From JAHBXC01 sp964350875 (GTDB lineage Bacteria; Planctomycetota; Phycisphaerae; Phycisphaerales; UBA1924): a stretch of DNA of 64,000 nt. The position numbers were made by a program, and so were the translations under genes. Below are positions 61,688 to 64,000 of the stretch, piece after piece (position 1 is the stretch's first letter; each line of letters begins with the position of its first letter). The notes beneath the pieces are model-generated. The model saw only the letters and a program-made list of their open reading frames with translations, had not been told where the DNA came from and did no database searches. The DNA is taken from the NCBI GenBank assembly GCA_964350875.1, contig CAYGLT010000003.1, positions 6,926 through 70,925 on the forward strand. Reading direction: 5' to 3'.

Positions 61688-62812
61688 ATGTCCACCACCG
61701 GCAACAACGGCGCCTCTGTTTCCAACGCCGCGCTCGATCGCACGCTCGCGCGGCACCCGCGCGCTCTCGGGGGCGATCCGGTCCGGCTCCTCGACAAGCC
61801 CGCCTTCTCCCTCTCGGGCATGGTCCTGAACAACTCCGGGGCGGCCGGGGCCGCGGGCGCCGGGGGAGACGCCAAGCAGCATGTGGCGCCCAAGCGCAAG
61901 CCCAAGTGGATCAAGGCCAAGATGCCCGGCGGGCCCAAGTACACCCAGCTCCGCGACCTGCTCAAGGAGCACTCCCTCCACACCGTCTGCGAGGAAGCCA
62001 ACTGCCCCAACATGGGCGAGTGCTGGGCGCGCGGCGTGGCGACCATCATGATCCTGGGCGACACCTGCACCCGCTCGTGCGGGTTCTGCAACATCAAGAC
62101 GGGCAAGCCCAACCCGATGGACCCCGACGAGCCCCGGCGCGTCGCCGAGTCCCTCAAGATCATGGTCGAGGGCGCGGGCCTCCGGCACATCGTCATCACC
62201 AGCGTGGACCGCGACGACCAGCCCGACGGCGGCGCCGCCATCTGGGCCGAGACCATCCTCCGCTCGCGCGAGGCCTGCCCGGGGCTCTCCATCGAGGTCC
62301 TCATCCCCGACTTCAAGGGCGATTGGAAGGCCCTCCAGACCGTGATCGACGCGCGGCCGGAGATCCTCAACCACAACCTCGAGACCGTCCGCCGCATGTA
62401 CCCCGCCGTGCGCCCCCAGGCGAAGTTCGACCGCTCGGTCGAACTCCTGCGCATCTGCAAGGAACAGGGCCTCGTCACCAAGACGGGCATCATGGTCGGC
62501 ATCGGCGAGCGCGACGACGAGGTCCTCGACCTCATGGACGACCTCCAGGCCCGCGCCGAGACGGACATCCTGACCATCGGCCAGTACCTCCAGCCCACGC
62601 GCAACCACCTCCCGCTCAACCGGTGGGTCACCCCCGAGCAGTTCGACCGCTTCCGCGAGATCGGCCTCGCGACCGGGTTCAAGGTCGTCGAGAGCGGCGC
62701 GATGGTCCGCTCGTCGTACCACGCCGACATGCAGGTCGATCAACTCCTCGGGAAAGATCGCGAGAGTTACGACAAGGTTCAGTCGCTCATCGCGCAAGCC
62801 AAGACGACCTGA
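61688..62812 (+). CDS. lipA: Lipoyl synthase
   Basis: Radical-SAM enzyme that inserts two sulfurs into octanoyl groups to make lipoyl cofactor. The 374-residue protein has both iron-sulfur sites: the auxiliary cluster Cys101, Cys106, Cys112 (CEEANCPNMGEC) and the radical-SAM cluster Cys127, Cys131, Cys134 (CTRSCGFC). GIMVGIGERDDE and QYLQPTRNHLPL follow, and RSSYHAD near the end. The first 70-80 residues are a Gly/Ala-rich extension not seen in most LipA, so a later start is possible but none has a ribosome binding site. Predicted leaderless. Confidence 0.95.
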   Translation: MSTTGNNGASVSNAALDRTLARHPRALGGDPVRLLDKPAFSLSGMVLNNSGAAGAAGAGGDAKQHVAPKRKPKWIKAKMPGGPKYTQLRDLLKEHSLHTVCEEANCPNMGECWARGVATIMILGDTCTRSCGFCNIKTGKPNPMDPDEPRRVAESLKIMVEGAGLRHIVITSVDRDDQPDGGAAIWAETILRSREACPGLSIEVLIPDFKGDWKALQTVIDARPEILNHNLETVRRMYPAVRPQAKFDRSVELLRICKEQGLVTKTGIMVGIGERDDEVLDLMDDLQARAETDILTIGQYLQPTRNHLPLNRWVTPEQFDRFREIGLATGFKVVESGAMVRSSYHADMQVDQLLGKDRESYDKVQSLIAQAKTT

Positions 62813-62818
62813 TACCTT
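62813..62818 (+). promoter_or_regulatory. -10 box of a predicted leaderless promoter
   Basis: TACCTT, starting one base after the lipA stop, is followed by seven bases (GGCGGCG) and ATG 62826. It would give the phosphatase gene its own promoter. Confidence 0.5.
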
Positions 62819-62825
62819 GGCGGCG

Positions 62826-63959
62826 ATGGCCCGCCGCCGGCGCAACAGCCCGTTCGCACGAGACGCCGCCGCCCGTTCGCTCTACGCGGGGGTGTTCTGC
62901 ATCTTCGCGCCCATCGGGCTGCTCGTGGCGATGTGCCAGCCCGAGCCGTGGGGCTGGGCCGCCGGGCTCTACTCGGCCGCGTTCGCCGGGTGCATCTCGC
63001 TGGGCTGGGTCTACGCGATGAACCGCCAGAAGTACTGGCTGATCATCCCCCTGCTGCTCGTCCCCCCCTTCGCCGCGGAACTCGTGTTCAAGCCCGCGAA
63101 CATGCTGGGGCTCTTCGAGATCGGCGGCGGGTACTCGCGCGCGATGCGCATGGTGATCCTCGCGATCCTCGTCACCGCGCTCATCTCGGTGGGGTTCACG
63201 CTGGTCATCCGCTATGTGCAGGCGAACGAGAGCAAGGCCGCCAAAGACCGCGCGGAACTCGATGTCGCGCAGAAGATCCACGAGACGCTCGTCCCCCCCA
63301 TCGACCTCACATGGAACGGCGCGCGCGTGCTCGCACAGTCGCGCGCCAGCGCACGCATGGGGGGAGACCTGGTCGACGCGCTCGCGCGCGAGGACCAACT
63401 CGACCTTGTGATCGCGGATGTCTCGGGCCACGGCGTCGGCGCGGGCGTCGTCATGGCGATGGTCAAGAGCGCCATGCGCGCCCAACTGAACCACAACGGG
63501 GAGACCCCCCTGCCCGACCTGCTCGCCGGAATCAACAAGGTCGTCTGCTCGACCGTCACCGACGGCATGTTCGTCACCATGACCTGCGTGCGCCTGCACG
63601 CCAACGGCCAGTGCGAGATCGCCTCCGCCGGGCACTTGCCCACGCTTGTACGCCGCGACGACGGCGCCATCGAGTCGATCGACAACGAATCGCTCCCCGT
63701 GGGCGTGCTCGAAACCGAAGAATTCGTCTGCGCAACTGTCCGGCTCGGTCGCGGCGACCGGCTGGCGCTCTACACCGACGGGCTCACCGAGACCGCCAAT
63801 CCTGCCAACGAGTTCTTCGGGATAGGCGGGATGCGCAACGCGCTGGCCGTCACCGGAAGGTCCGACATGGACGAATCATTCCACGCAATCCTGCGACGCG
63901 TCGCCGAGCACGGCCCCACGCGCGACGATCAGTCGTTGCTGCTGCTGGAAATGCAATAA
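62826..63959 (+). CDS. Membrane-bound SpoIIE/RsbU-type PP2C phosphatase
   Basis: A 377-residue protein. About four hydrophobic segments fill the first 135 residues (YAGVFCIFAPIGLLVAMC, SAAFAGCISLGWVYAM, YWLIIPLLLVPPFAAELV and MVILAILVTALISVGFTLVI). A phosphatase domain follows (about 140-375) with MGGDLVDALA, VIADVSGHGVGAGVVMAMV, ASAGHLPTLV, LALYTDGLTETA and RDDQSLLLLEM, all metal-ligand motifs of the family. Unlike the GAF phosphatase at 22422 it is membrane-anchored and lacks a sensory domain. The likely substrate is an anti-sigma antagonist elsewhere. Confidence 0.82.
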   Translation: MARRRRNSPFARDAAARSLYAGVFCIFAPIGLLVAMCQPEPWGWAAGLYSAAFAGCISLGWVYAMNRQKYWLIIPLLLVPPFAAELVFKPANMLGLFEIGGGYSRAMRMVILAILVTALISVGFTLVIRYVQANESKAAKDRAELDVAQKIHETLVPPIDLTWNGARVLAQSRASARMGGDLVDALAREDQLDLVIADVSGHGVGAGVVMAMVKSAMRAQLNHNGETPLPDLLAGINKVVCSTVTDGMFVTMTCVRLHANGQCEIASAGHLPTLVRRDDGAIESIDNESLPVGVLETEEFVCATVRLGRGDRLALYTDGLTETANPANEFFGIGGMRNALAVTGRSDMDESFHAILRRVAEHGPTRDDQSLLLLEMQ

Positions 63960-63975
63960 CGCACTCTGATCCGAG

Positions 63976-63995
63976 CCCCGGGCGCGAGCCCGGGG
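63976..63995 (+). terminator. GC-rich hairpin, possible terminator
   Basis: CCCCGGGC (63976-63983) and GCCCGGGG (63988-63995) pair perfectly with a GCGA loop, 16 bp after the phosphatase stop. The window ends before a T-run could be seen. Confidence 0.4.
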
Positions 63996-64000
63996 TATCG

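Overview
The window is a GC-rich chromosomal stretch of a planctomycete, most likely class Phycisphaerae. That assignment is an inference from four things: a type II secretion (Gsp) operon with pseudopilins; secreted proteins ending in a PxP motif, a hydrophobic segment and RRRR (PEP-CTERM-like); an exosortase/EpsI/TPR exopolysaccharide locus; and a dockerin-type secreted protein. No rRNA, tRNA, CRISPR array, insertion sequence or prophage was seen. Two 100-N assembly gaps lie at 29939-30038 and 33619-33718.

Layout. 1-8058: a tightly overlapping type II secretion operon (gspE 3' end, gspF, gspG, gspI-, gspJ- and gspK-like genes, GspC/GspL/GspM-like inner-membrane proteins, a TPR lipoprotein). 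8122-10260: a large secreted dockerin protein. 10611-13482: three paralogous exosortase-substrate-like proteins in tandem, each followed by a hairpin terminator, with a decayed fourth copy between the first and second. 13584-24152: acetyl-CoA synthetase, an unknown protein, an OprP/O-like porin divergent from a PhoB/PhoR-like two-component system, a secreted protein and a GAF/SpoIIE phosphatase. 24217-29926: thioredoxin-like protein, PilZ-like protein, Kbl, a degenerate metallo-beta-lactamase-fold protein, a secreted protein with faint caspase-fold features, CoaD. 30040-38870: AhpD-like protein, a PHP-glycosyltransferase fusion, a DUF4279-like protein, TadA, TatC, an ECF sigma factor with putative anti-sigma factor, a PDZ protein. 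39094-47866: two amidohydrolases, a membrane protein, Lgt, thioredoxin, FolP, a CMD-family protein. 47898-59824 (minus strand): exopolysaccharide/exosortase locus (WecA-like, Wzc-like, giant TPR protein, EpsI, exosortase, Wza-like). 60182-63959: glutamate decarboxylase, LipA and a second SpoIIE-type phosphatase.

How it fits together. The type II secretion genes, Tat translocase, Lgt, exosortase and its likely substrates describe a cell investing in protein export and surface anchoring. The exosortase at 57-58 kb probably processes proteins like the three at 10.6-13.5 kb, although they are 45 kb away. The most useful genome-wide observation is a promoter pattern: nine genes have a TANNNT box ending 5-9 nt before the start codon and no Shine-Dalgarno, which predicts leaderless transcripts; other genes have the same box further upstream together with a Shine-Dalgarno.
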